Positions 23,695-33,440 of a DNA stretch of 48,823 nucleotides are shown one piece after another. The stretch is from Verrucomicrobiota bacterium (GTDB lineage: Bacteria > Verrucomicrobiota > Verrucomicrobiia > Chthoniobacterales > Chthoniobacteraceae): NCBI GenBank assembly GCA_003402745.1, contig QQND01000010.1, positions 1 to 48,823 of the forward strand. The letters are read 5' to 3'. Each line of letters begins with the position of its first letter. The stretch's first letter is position 1. The position numbers and the translations under genes are program-made. The notes beneath the pieces are model-generated. The model worked only from the letters and a program-made list of their open reading frames with translations. It ran no database searches and was not told where the DNA came from.

Positions 23695-26600
23695 ATGAGC
23701 AAGCGCATTTTTCAACACCCCGCAGAATCCCAGACAGGCAAGCGCTACTGGCGTTCGCTCGGCCAGTTGCAGGATACACCTGAATTCCGCCAATGGATGC
23801 AACGGGAGTTTCCGCAGGGGGCCTCAGAGTTGGAGGGAAACGATGTGAGTCGCAGGGGATTCCTTCAGTTCATGGGGGCTTCAGTGGCGCTGGCGGGCTT
23901 GAGTTTGACCTCGTGCCGGCGCCCGCTCAAGAATCTCGTTCCGTTTACGAAGGCTGTCGAATGGTCTGTGCCAGGCAAGGCCTTGTTTTTCACTTCCGTG
24001 ATGCCGGGACGCAACGGGGGGTTGCCTCTGGTTGTAACGACCTTCGATGGTCGTCCTGTGAAAATTGAAGGAAACCCGTTGCACCCCGTAAATAAGGGAA
24101 CGACGGATGTTTGGGCTCAGTCCTCAGTTTTGGATCTTTACGATCCGCAGCGGTCTAAGGAGGTTCTGTTCGGTGGCAGAAAGTCTGAGTTTTCGGATTT
24201 TGAAAAAGAGCTTGGGACTATTTTAAAGGAAAACGGCGATGGCTCCGGGTTGGCGTTTCTCACCGATGGGACAGTCTCTCCGACGCGGGATCGGTTGATG
24301 CGCCTCATTCTTCGGAAGTTCCCCAAGGCAAAGTGGTCATCCTACGAGCCCAACGGCAAGGATCTGGAATTGGCGGCCAGCGGTATTGCTTTTGGCAAAG
24401 GTAGCGAGGTTGTGAATCGTTTGGATCGCGCAGACATTCTTTTGACTGTCGATCGTGATATTTTGGGAGTCGAAGGGGATATCTCTTCTGTTCGTGGATT
24501 TGCCGCGAGGAGGAAAGTGGAAGGTCCGAAGACGAAAATGAATCGTTTGTATGTGGTGGAAAACCGCTACACGCTTACGGGAGGCATGTCCGATCATCGC
24601 CTGCGCCTTGCGGCAAGCAGAGCGGGAGCTTTTCTAAAAGCGCTCGCGATGCAAGTTTCGAAACTTTCTGGAGATCAATCCCTCGCAGCCCTCGCTGGTG
24701 GATTGAAAGCGGGTGATACGAAGTTTAAGGATAAGTGGGTAGAAGAGTGCGCGGCTGATCTCTGGGAGCACAAAGGGAAATCTCTTGTGCTTGCAGGCCA
24801 CAGGCAGCCTGTTGCCGTTCAAGCACTGGCTCTGGCGGTTAACGTGGCCCTCGGGGCGCTCGGAAAGACTTTGGAGGTTCGCAGGGCAGTTTCTGCACCC
24901 ACGGATTCGATTGCAGCCTTGGCCGAAGAACTGCGTAAGGGCGGTACAAAGGCCCTGTTCATTTTAGGGGGTAATCCCGTTTTCAATGCTCCTGCTGATG
25001 TGCACTGGGCCGAAGCTCAGGCGAAAGCTCAGACAGTAGTGCATCTCTCTTCCGATCAGAACGAGACGTCTTCCAAGGCTCAATGGCACCTCCCGGCGGC
25101 TCATTATCTTGAGCAATGGGAAGATAGTTTTGCTTCTGACGGTAGTTACATCGTGGGGCAGCCTGTGATCATGCCACTTTACAGTGGCATCAATTCTAAT
25201 GAATTGCTCGCTCGGATCGCCGGTGTGGATCCTGATCCTCTCGCCTTGGTGCGGGACACCTTTGCGGAGGTGACCGCAGCGAACGGTGACTACACGAAAG
25301 CCTGGGCTAAGGCTTTGAAAAGCGGATTCGCTGCAGTAATCTCTGATAAAAGTCAGCCGCCAATCCTCAACGGCGGAGATATCGAAAAGGTCATTACGGC
25401 GTCGCCTCAGGTGTCGGTTGGCGAAAATGATTTTGAGTTAGTCTTTATCGGGGACTCCAAGGTAGACGACGGTCGCTACGCCAACAATGGTTGGCTGCAG
25501 GAGTTGCCGGATCCCGTGACCAAACTGACCTGGGACAATGCGGCATTGATCAGCCCAGCTGCGGCCCGCAAATTGGGTGTGGATACCGGCGATGTGGTTC
25601 GTATAGCAGTGGGGGAAAAAAGCATAGAGATTGCAGCATTAGTGTTGCCCGGACATGCGGATAATTCCGTATCGGTCGCTCTCGGTTATGGCCGAACTGA
25701 GGTCGGGAGTATTGGCAAAAACGTGGGTGTTAATGTTTTTCCGCTTTTGACCACCGCGAACAGTCGCTATGTCACCGGTGTTTCCGTTTCGAAAACAGGC
25801 AAACGGCACCCTCTCGCGATCACGCAGGAACACGGTGCGCTGGAAGGGCGAGGCGCTGATTTGACCCGGCAGGCGACAACACAGGAGTGGACTGAAAACG
25901 CCGAAAACAAAAATTTCTTTAAAAAGATGGGTATCGATGCCCATGCCCCAACCAACTTTTCCCTCTACACGCATCCTCCGCTTGATGACGTTCATGGGTG
26001 GGGAATGGCTGTTGATTTAAACAGTTGCATTGGCTGTTCTGCATGCATGACGGCCTGCCAGGCAGAGAACAACATCCCGATCGTAGGCAAAGAGCAGGTA
26101 ATCAACGGGCGTGAAATGCACTGGATGCGGACGGACCGCTATTTTGCAAGCGAGGGTGGAGACGAAGACGAACCTGAAATGGTGAGTCAACCAATGATGT
26201 GCCAGCATTGCGAGAACGCTCCCTGTGAGACGGTTTGTCCAGTAAACGCAACGGTTCATTCTGAAGATGGTCTGAATGTGATGGCGTACAACCGTTGTAT
26301 CGGGACCCGGTACTGCGCAAACAATTGTCCGTTCAAGGTTCGCCGGTTTAACTTTTTCGATTACAATCAGCGTTCAATCACAAATTTGTACCGTTGGAAT
26401 CTGATCAGCGAGAAGGGGACTCCAGATTCGATCCAGATGCAGAAAAATCCGAATGTCACTGTGCGTATGCGTGGCGTGATGGAGAAATGCACCTTCTGTG
26501 TCCAGCGCGTGCAGGAAGCCAAGATCGCTGCCAAGGTTCATGCGGCTGACAGCGGTGTACAGCCTCGGGTTCCGGCTGATAGCTTTACTTCTGCCTGCGC

Positions 26601-26862
26601 CCAAGTGTGCCCGACTGAGGCAATCGTATTCGGAGACATTCGTAATCCTGAAAGTAGAATAGCCAAGTTGAAGGAAGACCAGCGCGGTTATCGACTTTTG
26701 GATTACCTAAACACTGAAAACCGCGTTTGGTATCTAGCGCGCATACGCAATCCAAACCCAAAAATGCCTGACGCTTCACGCGCCGGATCTGCCTCAAAAG
26801 GGGGGCATGGTCACGGAGATGCGCATGGGCATTCTAGCTCTCAGAATGGAGGACATGCGTAA
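23695..26862 (+). CDS. actB: Alternative complex III subunit ActB, molybdopterin-fold plus iron-sulphur protein
   Basis: About 1,055 aa from the ATG at 23695. Residues 50-70 carry a Tat-type twin-arginine motif ([13 protein letters not shown]), followed by a molybdopterin-oxidoreductase-like fold that in this family has no cofactor. The C-terminal third is a ferredoxin-type domain: [41 protein letters not shown] and SACAQVC, enough for three [4Fe-4S] and one [3Fe-4S] cluster as in characterised ACIII. The protein ends with a His/Gly-rich tail ([11 protein letters not shown]). Its stop codon overlaps the actC start (TAATG), indicating translational coupling. Confidence 0.95.
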   Translation: MSKRIFQHPAESQTGKRYWRSLGQLQDTPEFRQWMQREFPQGASELEGNDVSRRGFLQFMGASVALAGLSLTSCRRPLKNLVPFTKAVEWSVPGKALFFTSVMPGRNGGLPLVVTTFDGRPVKIEGNPLHPVNKGTTDVWAQSSVLDLYDPQRSKEVLFGGRKSEFSDFEKELGTILKENGDGSGLAFLTDGTVSPTRDRLMRLILRKFPKAKWSSYEPNGKDLELAASGIAFGKGSEVVNRLDRADILLTVDRDILGVEGDISSVRGFAARRKVEGPKTKMNRLYVVENRYTLTGGMSDHRLRLAASRAGAFLKALAMQVSKLSGDQSLAALAGGLKAGDTKFKDKWVEECAADLWEHKGKSLVLAGHRQPVAVQALALAVNVALGALGKTLEVRRAVSAPTDSIAALAEELRKGGTKALFILGGNPVFNAPADVHWAEAQAKAQTVVHLSSDQNETSSKAQWHLPAAHYLEQWEDSFASDGSYIVGQPVIMPLYSGINSNELLARIAGVDPDPLALVRDTFAEVTAANGDYTKAWAKALKSGFAAVISDKSQPPILNGGDIEKVITASPQVSVGENDFELVFIGDSKVDDGRYANNGWLQELPDPVTKLTWDNAALISPAAARKLGVDTGDVVRIAVGEKSIEIAALVLPGHADNSVSVALGYGRTEVGSIGKNVGVNVFPLLTTANSRYVTGVSVSKTGKRHPLAITQEHGALEGRGADLTRQATTQEWTENAENKNFFKKMGIDAHAPTNFSLYTHPPLDDVHGWGMAVDLNSCIGCSACMTACQAENNIPIVGKEQVINGREMHWMRTDRYFASEGGDEDEPEMVSQPMMCQHCENAPCETVCPVNATVHSEDGLNVMAYNRCIGTRYCANNCPFKVRRFNFFDYNQRSITNLYRWNLISEKGTPDSIQMQKNPNVTVRMRGVMEKCTFCVQRVQEAKIAAKVHAADSGVQPRVPADSFTSACAQVCPTEAIVFGDIRNPESRIAKLKEDQRGYRLLDYLNTENRVWYLARIRNPNPKMPDASRAGSASKGGHGHGDAHGHSSSQNGGHA

Positions 26863-28271
26863 TGGCTAAATCAAGCGTCACACTCGAAACACCGCCGGAA
26901 CTCCAGCGCCCGGCGTTGGTGGACCATGAGCGCTCGATCCATTGGGTGACCGAGAATGTTTCGAACATCGTGGAATCAACCACTCCAAAGTGGTGGTTCC
27001 TGACGATCTGCATCACGTCTCCAATCGCACTGATGGGGCTGATCTGTATCATCTATCAGATTTCTAACGGAGTCGGTGTGTGGGGGGAAAATCATCCCAA
27101 CGGCTGGGCCTGGGACATCACGAATTTCGTGTTCTGGATCGGCATTGGCCATGCGGGAACTCTTATTTCTGCAGTCCTTTTCCTCACCCGCCAGAAGTGG
27201 CGTACCTCCATCAACCGCGCCGCTGAAGCGATGACTTTGTTCGCCGTCGTTTGTGCCGGGATTTTTCCTGCAATTCACGTCGGTCGTGTCTGGTATGCTT
27301 GGTTCTTGGCTCCGATTCCAAACACGAACGCAATCTGGCCGAATTTCCGCTCTCCTCTGCTTTGGGACGTATTCGCGGTGTCGACGTATTTTTCGGTTTC
27401 TGTTTTGTTCTGGTTCGTGGGGCTGATCCCCGATTTGGCAACGCTCCGGGACCGGGCGAAAAGTCGCCTGCCTCAGATTATTTACGGCATACTGGCTTTG
27501 GGTTGGAGGGGTGGGAATCGCCAGTGGAGACACTACGAGATGGCGTACCTGCTTCTGGCGGGTCTTTCGACTCCACTAGTGTTATCCGTACACTCGATTG
27601 TCTCGTTCGATTTTGCGACGTCTATCATGCCGGGCTGGCACACGACGATTTTTCCTCCTTACTTTGTTGCAGGAGCAATTTTCGGCGGTTTCGCGATGGT
27701 TTTGACGATCATGCTGCCCGCTTCACGTTTGTTTCCTCAGATTAACGACATGATCACGCGGAACCACGTGGATAAGATGGCAAAGATCATTTTGCTTACC
27801 GGTTCCATTGTGGGGTACGCTTATTTGATGGAGTTGTTCGTCGCTTGGTATGGTGCGAATAAGTTCGAAAGTTTTACCTTCTTCACCGCAAGGGCCAATT
27901 TCGACGGCAAGGGGTGGTATCAGTGGTCTTATTGGATCATGATGTTTTGCAACGTGATATCGCCCCAGATTTTCTGGTTCAAGAAGATGCGCACCAACTA
28001 CATCGTTGTGTTCATCGTTTGCCAGTTCGTAAACGTTGGAATGTGGTTTGAACGCTTCACAATCATCGTCACATCCCTGGCTCAGGATTTCCTGCCCAGC
28101 TCCTGGGGGCGTTATTCGCCTTCGACGACGGAAATTCTCACTTTTGTGGGAACGTTTGGCATCTTTCTGACCCTGTTCCTCCTCTTCATGCGCTTCCTTC
28201 CCATGATCGCCATTTCCGAAGTTAAGGGAGTCACTCCCGAGGCTGATCCTCACCACCATCCAAAGCACTAG
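26862..28271 (+). CDS. actC: Alternative complex III subunit ActC, NrfD-like quinol-binding membrane protein
   Basis: 469 aa, about ten membrane helices, of the NrfD/PsrC/ActC family; it forms the quinol-oxidising membrane core together with ActF. The N-terminus ([24 protein letters not shown]) and the [14 protein letters not shown] segment are family features. The C-terminus is His-rich (ADPHHHPKH). It starts within the actB stop codon and is followed by actD after 7 nt. Confidence 0.95.
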   Translation: MAKSSVTLETPPELQRPALVDHERSIHWVTENVSNIVESTTPKWWFLTICITSPIALMGLICIIYQISNGVGVWGENHPNGWAWDITNFVFWIGIGHAGTLISAVLFLTRQKWRTSINRAAEAMTLFAVVCAGIFPAIHVGRVWYAWFLAPIPNTNAIWPNFRSPLLWDVFAVSTYFSVSVLFWFVGLIPDLATLRDRAKSRLPQIIYGILALGWRGGNRQWRHYEMAYLLLAGLSTPLVLSVHSIVSFDFATSIMPGWHTTIFPPYFVAGAIFGGFAMVLTIMLPASRLFPQINDMITRNHVDKMAKIILLTGSIVGYAYLMELFVAWYGANKFESFTFFTARANFDGKGWYQWSYWIMMFCNVISPQIFWFKKMRTNYIVVFIVCQFVNVGMWFERFTIIVTSLAQDFLPSSWGRYSPSTTEILTFVGTFGIFLTLFLLFMRFLPMIAISEVKGVTPEADPHHHPKH

Positions 28272-28278
28272 ACCCGTC

Positions 28279-28824
28279 ATGTCTGAGTCACGTAAAGTGT
28301 ATGGCCTGGGTGCCGAGTTTGAAAGCGCCGCAGCTTTGATGGCCGCCGCTGAAAAAATTCGCGATACCGGCTTCTCCCATTGGGACGTTCACACACCCTT
28401 TCCAATCCATGGTATGGACAAGGCCATGGGACTGGGGAAGTCAAAGCTGAGTGCGTTTGTTTTCGTCGGGGGGTTTCTCGGTTTTTTGACCGGGATTTCT
28501 CTTGTTTCGATTCCTTCTCTTTTTATATATCCAATGATTGTCCACGGGAAGCCTTACACCTGGGCGACTCTCCCCGCCTTCTTCCCGATTATTTTCGAGC
28601 TGACGGTTCTCTTCTCCGCATTCACGGCAGTAGGAGCCATGTTTGCGATGAATTCGCTGCCTCGATTACATCACCCGGTATTCAATTGGGATCGTTTTAA
28701 ACGGTTTACAGACGATGGTTTTTTAATGGTAATTGAAGCCCGGGATATTAAGTTTTCTGAGTCCCGAACGAAGGCTCTTCTCGAGGAAATCGGGGCTAGG
28801 AACGTCACTTTGATTCACGACTAA
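28279..28824 (+). CDS. actD: Alternative complex III subunit ActD (DUF3341)
   Basis: 181 aa. It begins with a soluble segment (LGAEFESAAALMAAAEKIRD ...) that resembles the typical ActD ferredoxin-like N-terminus, followed by two membrane helices around SAFVFVGGFLGFLTGISL and a second hydrophobic hairpin, and ends with a short soluble tail. The order A-B-C-D is diagnostic. ActD is a structural subunit without cofactors. One base separates it from actE. Confidence 0.94.
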   Translation: MSESRKVYGLGAEFESAAALMAAAEKIRDTGFSHWDVHTPFPIHGMDKAMGLGKSKLSAFVFVGGFLGFLTGISLVSIPSLFIYPMIVHGKPYTWATLPAFFPIIFELTVLFSAFTAVGAMFAMNSLPRLHHPVFNWDRFKRFTDDGFLMVIEARDIKFSESRTKALLEEIGARNVTLIHD

Positions 28825-28825
28825 T

Positions 28826-29500
28826 ATGGTGCGCGTTTTTCTTTTCCTTTTTGTTTTGGTGGTCGCCAGCGTGGTCTCGCTAGCGGGTTTTCGCGGTCAG
28901 AAGTTCACGGGAACGCCGCTGCAGATTACCCCAGACATGAAGCACCAACCCAAGGTGATCACTCAGCACGGAAGCGCGTTTTTCGCCGACAATCGTGGCG
29001 ATCATCCCCTGATTCCCGGGACCATTCCCGCGGGCTACAATCTCCCTGGAAGATATCTGCAGACGGGGGTTAACAACGTCAATACGAGCTCTACCTTTAC
29101 GAGCGAACCCACCTACGTTGAAACTGGGGTGATGGGCGAGTTTTACGGCGACGGAATTCCTTTGGAAGTGAACGAGAAGTTTCTTCAGCGTGGGCGCGAA
29201 CGGTACGAGATATTTTGTGCCGTCTGTCATGACCGTTCCGGAAGCGGTAACGGGATAACGAAGGCCTACGGGCTCGCGACAGTTGCCTCTCTCATCGATG
29301 ACCGAATCAAGTCACAACCGGATGGCCAGATTTACGCGACGATCACGAACGGTAAAAATACAATGGGAGCGTATGGGCCGAGCATCGCAACCGAAGACCG
29401 GTGGGCGATCGTATCCTACGTTCGGGCTCTACAGAAGGGGCAGTCCGTAAAAGTCGAACTGCTTTCACCCGAAGTGAAGGCCCAATTGGAAAAGAAGTAA
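28826..29500 (+). CDS. actE: Alternative complex III subunit ActE, monohaem cytochrome c
   Basis: 224 aa with an N-terminal signal/anchor helix (residues 3-22), a long linker, and a single haem site CAVCH near residue 130; the axial Met is probably in NTMGAYG. It is the periplasmic monohaem subunit that takes electrons from ActA. In some species ActE is a lipoprotein, but no lipobox cysteine is visible here. The stop codon overlaps the actF start (TAATG). Confidence 0.93.
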   Translation: MVRVFLFLFVLVVASVVSLAGFRGQKFTGTPLQITPDMKHQPKVITQHGSAFFADNRGDHPLIPGTIPAGYNLPGRYLQTGVNNVNTSSTFTSEPTYVETGVMGEFYGDGIPLEVNEKFLQRGRERYEIFCAVCHDRSGSGNGITKAYGLATVASLIDDRIKSQPDGQIYATITNGKNTMGAYGPSIATEDRWAIVSYVRALQKGQSVKVELLSPEVKAQLEKK

Positions 29501-30699
29501 TGAGCCACTCCACGGAAACCTCCAATTTAACCGCAGAACAGTTTGATCCTGCGGCGGGTAAAAAGCTCTCTTCCCTGAGTTTTGCTATCTCTGCAATTGG
29601 TTTGCTTGTAAGCGTTTACGGCTTACTTGTATCAAGAGAGCAGTTTGCGTTTTCCTGGCTTTTTGGGTTTGTGTTGGTGTTCACGCTGTGCGCGGGTGCA
29701 CTTTTTTGGACCATACTCCATCACGCTACTGACTCCGAGTGGGGAATTTTGGTGCGCCGGCAGATGGAGAACGTCGCGGGTATCTTGCCTGCTCTGTCCG
29801 TTTTTTTCCTACCCCTGCTGATTTTTTGCGCTCCAATTCTTTGGAAATGGTGGGACAAGGCTCCCGGGGTGGATCCGCTTCTCGACGCTAAAGCCGCCTA
29901 CTTAAATCACACTTTCTTCACGGTTCGTTACATCCTGTTTTTCGTGGGTTTGGGCGGGGTTGCAACCGTTTTAGCGCGCCGCTCGATAGCGCAAGATGCA
30001 GACGGGCTTGCGATGCACACTTATGCCATGCGGAACGCCGCAATTGTCGGACTTCCAGTCTTCGGTGTGTGTCTTACATTTGCTGCGGTGGACTGGCTGA
30101 TGGGACTGGACTACAACTGGTTTTCGACTATGTGGGGCGTCTACATCTTCGCGGGTGCGGCGGGCAGCTCCATGGCCCTCTTGGTTTTGATCGTGACGGG
30201 CCTCAAAAATGCGGGGTATTTGAAGGCCGTCAGCTTGGAGCACTATCATGTGATGGGTAAATTCATGCTGACCTTCACCGTGTTTTGGGCGTACATTGGG
30301 TATAGTCAGTACATGCTTATTTGGTACGCGAACATCCCCGAAGAGACGATTTATTTCAAAATTCGTAATACTGAGAGCTGGCATTATCTAAGTACGTTTC
30401 TGGTTGCTGGGCGTTTTTTTATCCCTTTCCCTTTTTTACTGTTCCAGTCCACCAAGAAGCGTCCGAAGGTCCTGTGCGGCGTCGCAGCTTGGATGATTCT
30501 GATGCAGATCTTAGACATTTACGTCATTGTCCTGCCTTCCTTTCACCAGACCGGGATATCTGCGAGCATCTTCGACTTGGCATCCTTAATCGCGGTGGGA
30601 GGTGCGGCCGCAGGATTGTATTTCCGTCGTCTTTCAGCCTCATGCCTGTTCCCCAAGCGAGACCCGCGTCTCGCAGGATCGGTCAACCTTCACAATTAA
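29500..30699 (+). CDS. actF: Alternative complex III subunit ActF, membrane protein
   Basis: 399 aa, about ten membrane helices, distantly related to ActC. Recognisable features are FFTVRYILFFVGL and the VDWLMGLDYNWFSTMWGVY segment, common to ActF proteins. The frame extends upstream to 29401, inside actE, but the ATG at 29500 overlapping the actE stop is the natural start. It completes the six-gene ACIII set. Confidence 0.94.
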   Translation: MSHSTETSNLTAEQFDPAAGKKLSSLSFAISAIGLLVSVYGLLVSREQFAFSWLFGFVLVFTLCAGALFWTILHHATDSEWGILVRRQMENVAGILPALSVFFLPLLIFCAPILWKWWDKAPGVDPLLDAKAAYLNHTFFTVRYILFFVGLGGVATVLARRSIAQDADGLAMHTYAMRNAAIVGLPVFGVCLTFAAVDWLMGLDYNWFSTMWGVYIFAGAAGSSMALLVLIVTGLKNAGYLKAVSLEHYHVMGKFMLTFTVFWAYIGYSQYMLIWYANIPEETIYFKIRNTESWHYLSTFLVAGRFFIPFPFLLFQSTKKRPKVLCGVAAWMILMQILDIYVIVLPSFHQTGISASIFDLASLIAVGGAAAGLYFRRLSASCLFPKRDPRLAGSVNLHN

Positions 30700-30702
30700 T
30701 CC

Positions 30703-31209
30703 ATGAGTCAGCCCCACGAATCTTCAGGCTTTTCTCCCGGAAACTTCCTTTGGGCCGCCCTCAGCCTGGGAGCGGTTGTCTTTACTACGTTGCTTCTTAC
30801 GCGTTCCATTTCTCCGGAATTGGATGTCGAGGCAAAGCGTGGAGAGCGCCGCTTGGAAGTTCGTAAGAAAATCAACGCCGATGAGGCTGCAAAGCTGGGA
30901 ACCCTCGAGTGGGCAGACAAGGCCTCGGGAACAGTGAATGCCCCGATAACGGTGTCGTCCGAACTCGCAATCAAGGAGCTTAGAGCTAAGAAAACTGGGG
31001 CTTCTGCGATCAAGGTCGAGCCACCTCTGGCAGTTCCGCCCGGAGACGCTCCCGCGATGCCTTCGGCGCCCGGAGGAGCTAGTACGGTTCAGTTCCCAAC
31101 TTTAGGCTCCGCACCCGCTCCGGCACCCGCTCCGGCACCCGCTCCGGCACCCGCTCCGGCACCCGCTCCGGCACCCGCTCCGGCACCCGCTCCGGGTGGT
31201 GGTAACTAA
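30703..31209 (+). CDS. Membrane-anchored protein with Ala-Pro repeat tail, respiratory-cluster associated
   Basis: 168 aa with one N-terminal helix (about residues 15-32), a short periplasmic segment containing LGTLEWADKASGTVNAPI, then a Pro-rich linker and a C-terminal Ala-Pro tail of about 15 repeats. The W-x-D-K-x-x-G-x-x-x-x-P-I pattern resembles a short motif I associate with small membrane proteins beside oxidase loci, but I cannot name the family. The stiff AP tail could reach across the periplasm or tether neighbouring cytochromes. It lies 3 nt after actF and 40 nt before the CcoN-like gene. Confidence 0.75.
   Translation: MSQPHESSGFSPGNFLWAALSLGAVVFTTLLLTRSISPELDVEAKRGERRLEVRKKINADEAAKLGTLEWADKASGTVNAPITVSSELAIKELRAKKTGASAIKVEPPLAVPPGDAPAMPSAPGGASTVQFPTLGSAPAPAPAPAPAPAPAPAPAPAPAPAPAPGGGN
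31111..31194 (+). repeat. Perfect 12-bp tandem repeat, 7 copies
   Basis: Seven identical copies of GCACCCGCTCCG encode the Ala-Pro tail of the preceding protein. Perfect identity means recent expansion, and copy number is expected to vary between strains. Confidence 0.95.
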
Positions 31210-31249
31210 ATTAAAAAGCAAGCTTTGAAACGCGTAGACTTCCTGACCC

Positions 31250-32698
31250 ATGACTGAAGCTGCAGGACAATCTCTCCATTCCCTTCCCGACCAAGACGCC
31301 TTCAAAATGGCACCGGTTCGCTCGGCGATAGACGCTTCTGTGCGGCCTGTTGTTGTCGGCCTTTTTTTCTCCGGTCTGCTCTGGTTGCTCATTGGCACTC
31401 TCTTCGCGGCAGTGCTCGCGGTGAAACTTCATTTCCCTGGGTTTCTAAATTGGTCCTTCCTGACTTTTGGGCGCCTCGCACCAGCTTCTGAGGCAGCTTT
31501 CGTTTACGGTTGGTGCTCGACCGCTTGCCTTGGAGTGGTCGTATGGATGGTCGCCCGTCTTTCCGGTCGTGCGGCGCCCGGAACCTCTCTTGTCTCCTTC
31601 GGAGCCCTCCTGTGGAATGGGGGAGTTTTCATTGGCGTGTGCTCGCTACTGCTTGGAAGTTTGCGTCCCTTCAACGGTCTTGAGTTTCCTTTGGCTGCGT
31701 TTGTTCTAATGTTTGCCGGCCTTTGTGCTATTTCTATTTGGCTTGCAGTCACTTATCGTAGCGATGGCAGTCCTGGCTTGGGATTGATGTTTGTTAGCGG
31801 TGGGGTGGCTTGGTTGGGCTGGAGTTTGTTCACGGGAAACCTTCTCATCGCCTCCCAGAGCGTGACGGGCGTCGTCCAGCAGTTGACGGCATCTTGGTTG
31901 GCGAGTGGTGTGCTCTGGCTCTGGATTGTTCCCGTGGTTTTAGGGATCGCGTATTTTCTTGTTCCAAAGGTCACGGGAAGACCGGTGTTTTCCGGGCCGA
32001 TGGGGCGGGCTCTGTTCTGGATGTATTTCCTCACTGCTGGGCTCATTTCTGCTTCCCGTTTATCCGGGGGGCCGATCCCCCTTTGGCTGGCTTCGGTCTC
32101 GGCCTCAGCAAGCATATTGCTTTTAGTTCCGGTTTTGGGTGCCATTTATAATCTCTTCGCGACGGCGCGCGGATCGGAGGTGACTCCTTCCTCACCGTCC
32201 ATGAATTTTGTCTTCTTTGGACTGGCTGTACTGGGGGTGACTTCTGTGTTGCTTGCAATTTCGGCTTTGCGCTCTGTCGATTACGCAGTGCATTTCACCT
32301 TATTCGATGTCGGAGTTCGAACCCTCTTGTTGAAGGGCTCTGCGACCATGGTGCTTTTCGGGGCGATCTACTATATCATGCCACGCCTTTCCGGTTGTGA
32401 ATGGCTCTCCTCCAGTCTGATTTCCTTGCACTTCCTGGGTTCCGCATATGGCTCCTGCATGGGGGCTGCCATGCTGATCCTCAGTGGCCTCGCTTCGGGG
32501 TCGGCTCTCGTCGACGGTGATTCCACGTTTTCTCAAGTGATCGAATTGGGCTCCTCATATTTTTGGGGGCACACTTTATCGTTCGTCCTCCTGTTAGGGG
32601 GGTATTTTCTCTTCACAATGCATTTCCTTTTGATGGCGGCCCGCATTGGCCAGCCTGCTGGAGAAGCGACCCTTCTACAGTCTCACAACGAGCACTGA
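31250..32698 (+). CDS. cbb3 oxidase subunit I (CcoN)-like protein lacking all metal-ligand histidines
   Basis: 482 aa with about 12 membrane helices. Fold landmarks of CcoN are kept: LTFGRL (72-76), YFLVPKVTGRPV (235-246) and FGAIYYIMPR (370-379). The ligands are not. Aligned to canonical motifs, the low-spin haem His of RPLHTN is Ser80; the CuB His of YGHNAV is Ser219; the CuB pair in GPHHLHY is Ser269-Arg270; and the two haem His of GHVHAG are Val356 and Thr358. None of the protein's remaining histidines occupies a ligand position. It therefore cannot bind haem b, b3 or CuB in the usual way and is not an oxidase. The frame is uninterrupted and sits inside the operon, so it is maintained. 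I infer a scaffold role for the CcoO/CcoP-like cytochromes that follow. Confidence 0.85.
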   Translation: MTEAAGQSLHSLPDQDAFKMAPVRSAIDASVRPVVVGLFFSGLLWLLIGTLFAAVLAVKLHFPGFLNWSFLTFGRLAPASEAAFVYGWCSTACLGVVVWMVARLSGRAAPGTSLVSFGALLWNGGVFIGVCSLLLGSLRPFNGLEFPLAAFVLMFAGLCAISIWLAVTYRSDGSPGLGLMFVSGGVAWLGWSLFTGNLLIASQSVTGVVQQLTASWLASGVLWLWIVPVVLGIAYFLVPKVTGRPVFSGPMGRALFWMYFLTAGLISASRLSGGPIPLWLASVSASASILLLVPVLGAIYNLFATARGSEVTPSSPSMNFVFFGLAVLGVTSVLLAISALRSVDYAVHFTLFDVGVRTLLLKGSATMVLFGAIYYIMPRLSGCEWLSSSLISLHFLGSAYGSCMGAAMLILSGLASGSALVDGDSTFSQVIELGSSYFWGHTLSFVLLLGGYFLFTMHFLLMAARIGQPAGEATLLQSHNEH

Positions 32699-32717
32699 TC
32701 CTCTACCTGAACCAATC

Positions 32718-33407
32718 ATGAGTCGTTCTGGATTTTTTTTCCCCAGTTTACTTGCGTGCTTCGCGGTTTCCTTCGGCATCGCTGTGTATGCTCCGCATAG
32801 TCAGCTTGGCGCCCTAGTTCCTTCCTTCAAGGACGAGGATGGCCTGATTACGGACGTATATCCCGTGGCTCAAGGTGGAAATGCTGCAACCGGCCGCGAA
32901 GTTTACATCGCCCAAGGCTGTCAATCTTGCCATTCCCAGGTCGTAAGGGGCAACGAATCTGCGGATATAGATCGTGGATGGGGTGTCCGTCGCACCGTTG
33001 CACGGGATTATATATTTGAAGCGCCTCCTGTGTTGGGCGCGTCGCGCATCGGCCCGGACCTCACGAACGTGGGCTCCGAGAAGTGGAGGAATGAGCCGGA
33101 AAACGACACGCTTCGACCTGAGAAAAGAGATAGGGCCTGGCAGTTGAAGCACCTGTATTATCCAAAAGCGGTGGTTAAGGACTCAAACATGCCCTCGTAC
33201 GCGTATCTTTTTGAGGAAAGGAAGATTTCTGGCCACCCCTCGACGGACGCCCTTGTTCTCCCGGCAAACCTCGCGCCGAAGGCCGGTTTTGAGATTGTCC
33301 CTTCGGCTGATGCGAAGGCCTTGGTCTCCTATCTTGCCTCGCTAAACCGCTCTTCACCCTTGAAGGAGGCAGGCGTCATTGCCGTCGCTGCTCCTGTTAA
33401 GAAGTAA
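32718..33407 (+). CDS. cbb3 oxidase subunit II (CcoO)-like monohaem cytochrome c
   Basis: 229 aa with an N-terminal helix (about 6-25) and one haem site GCQSCHSQVVR (Cys68, Cys71, His72), followed by the CcoO landmarks ASRIGPDLTNVG and SNMPSYAYL, whose Met is the likely axial ligand. The ATG at 32718 follows the CcoN-like stop by 19 nt; an in-frame extension to 32646 overlaps that gene and is rejected. Unlike its partner it keeps every haem-binding residue, so it should still carry electrons. Confidence 0.9.
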   Translation: MSRSGFFFPSLLACFAVSFGIAVYAPHSQLGALVPSFKDEDGLITDVYPVAQGGNAATGREVYIAQGCQSCHSQVVRGNESADIDRGWGVRRTVARDYIFEAPPVLGASRIGPDLTNVGSEKWRNEPENDTLRPEKRDRAWQLKHLYYPKAVVKDSNMPSYAYLFEERKISGHPSTDALVLPANLAPKAGFEIVPSADAKALVSYLASLNRSSPLKEAGVIAVAAPVKK

Positions 33408-33440
33408 CCGTAGGCAGAGCCCGAAAGCCCTCTTTCAACG

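Noticed and set aside
31111..31194. Possible CRISPR array
   Set aside because: Repeats are contiguous 12-bp units without spacers and encode a protein tail. The same holds for the 10-bp, 11-bp and 18-bp repeats at 42891, 44108 and 48653; no cas genes are present.
31250..32698. Missing CcoN ligands caused by frameshift or sequencing error
   Set aside because: The six substitutions are spread over four separate helices, with conserved framework residues on both sides of each and no frame break. Local errors could not produce this pattern.
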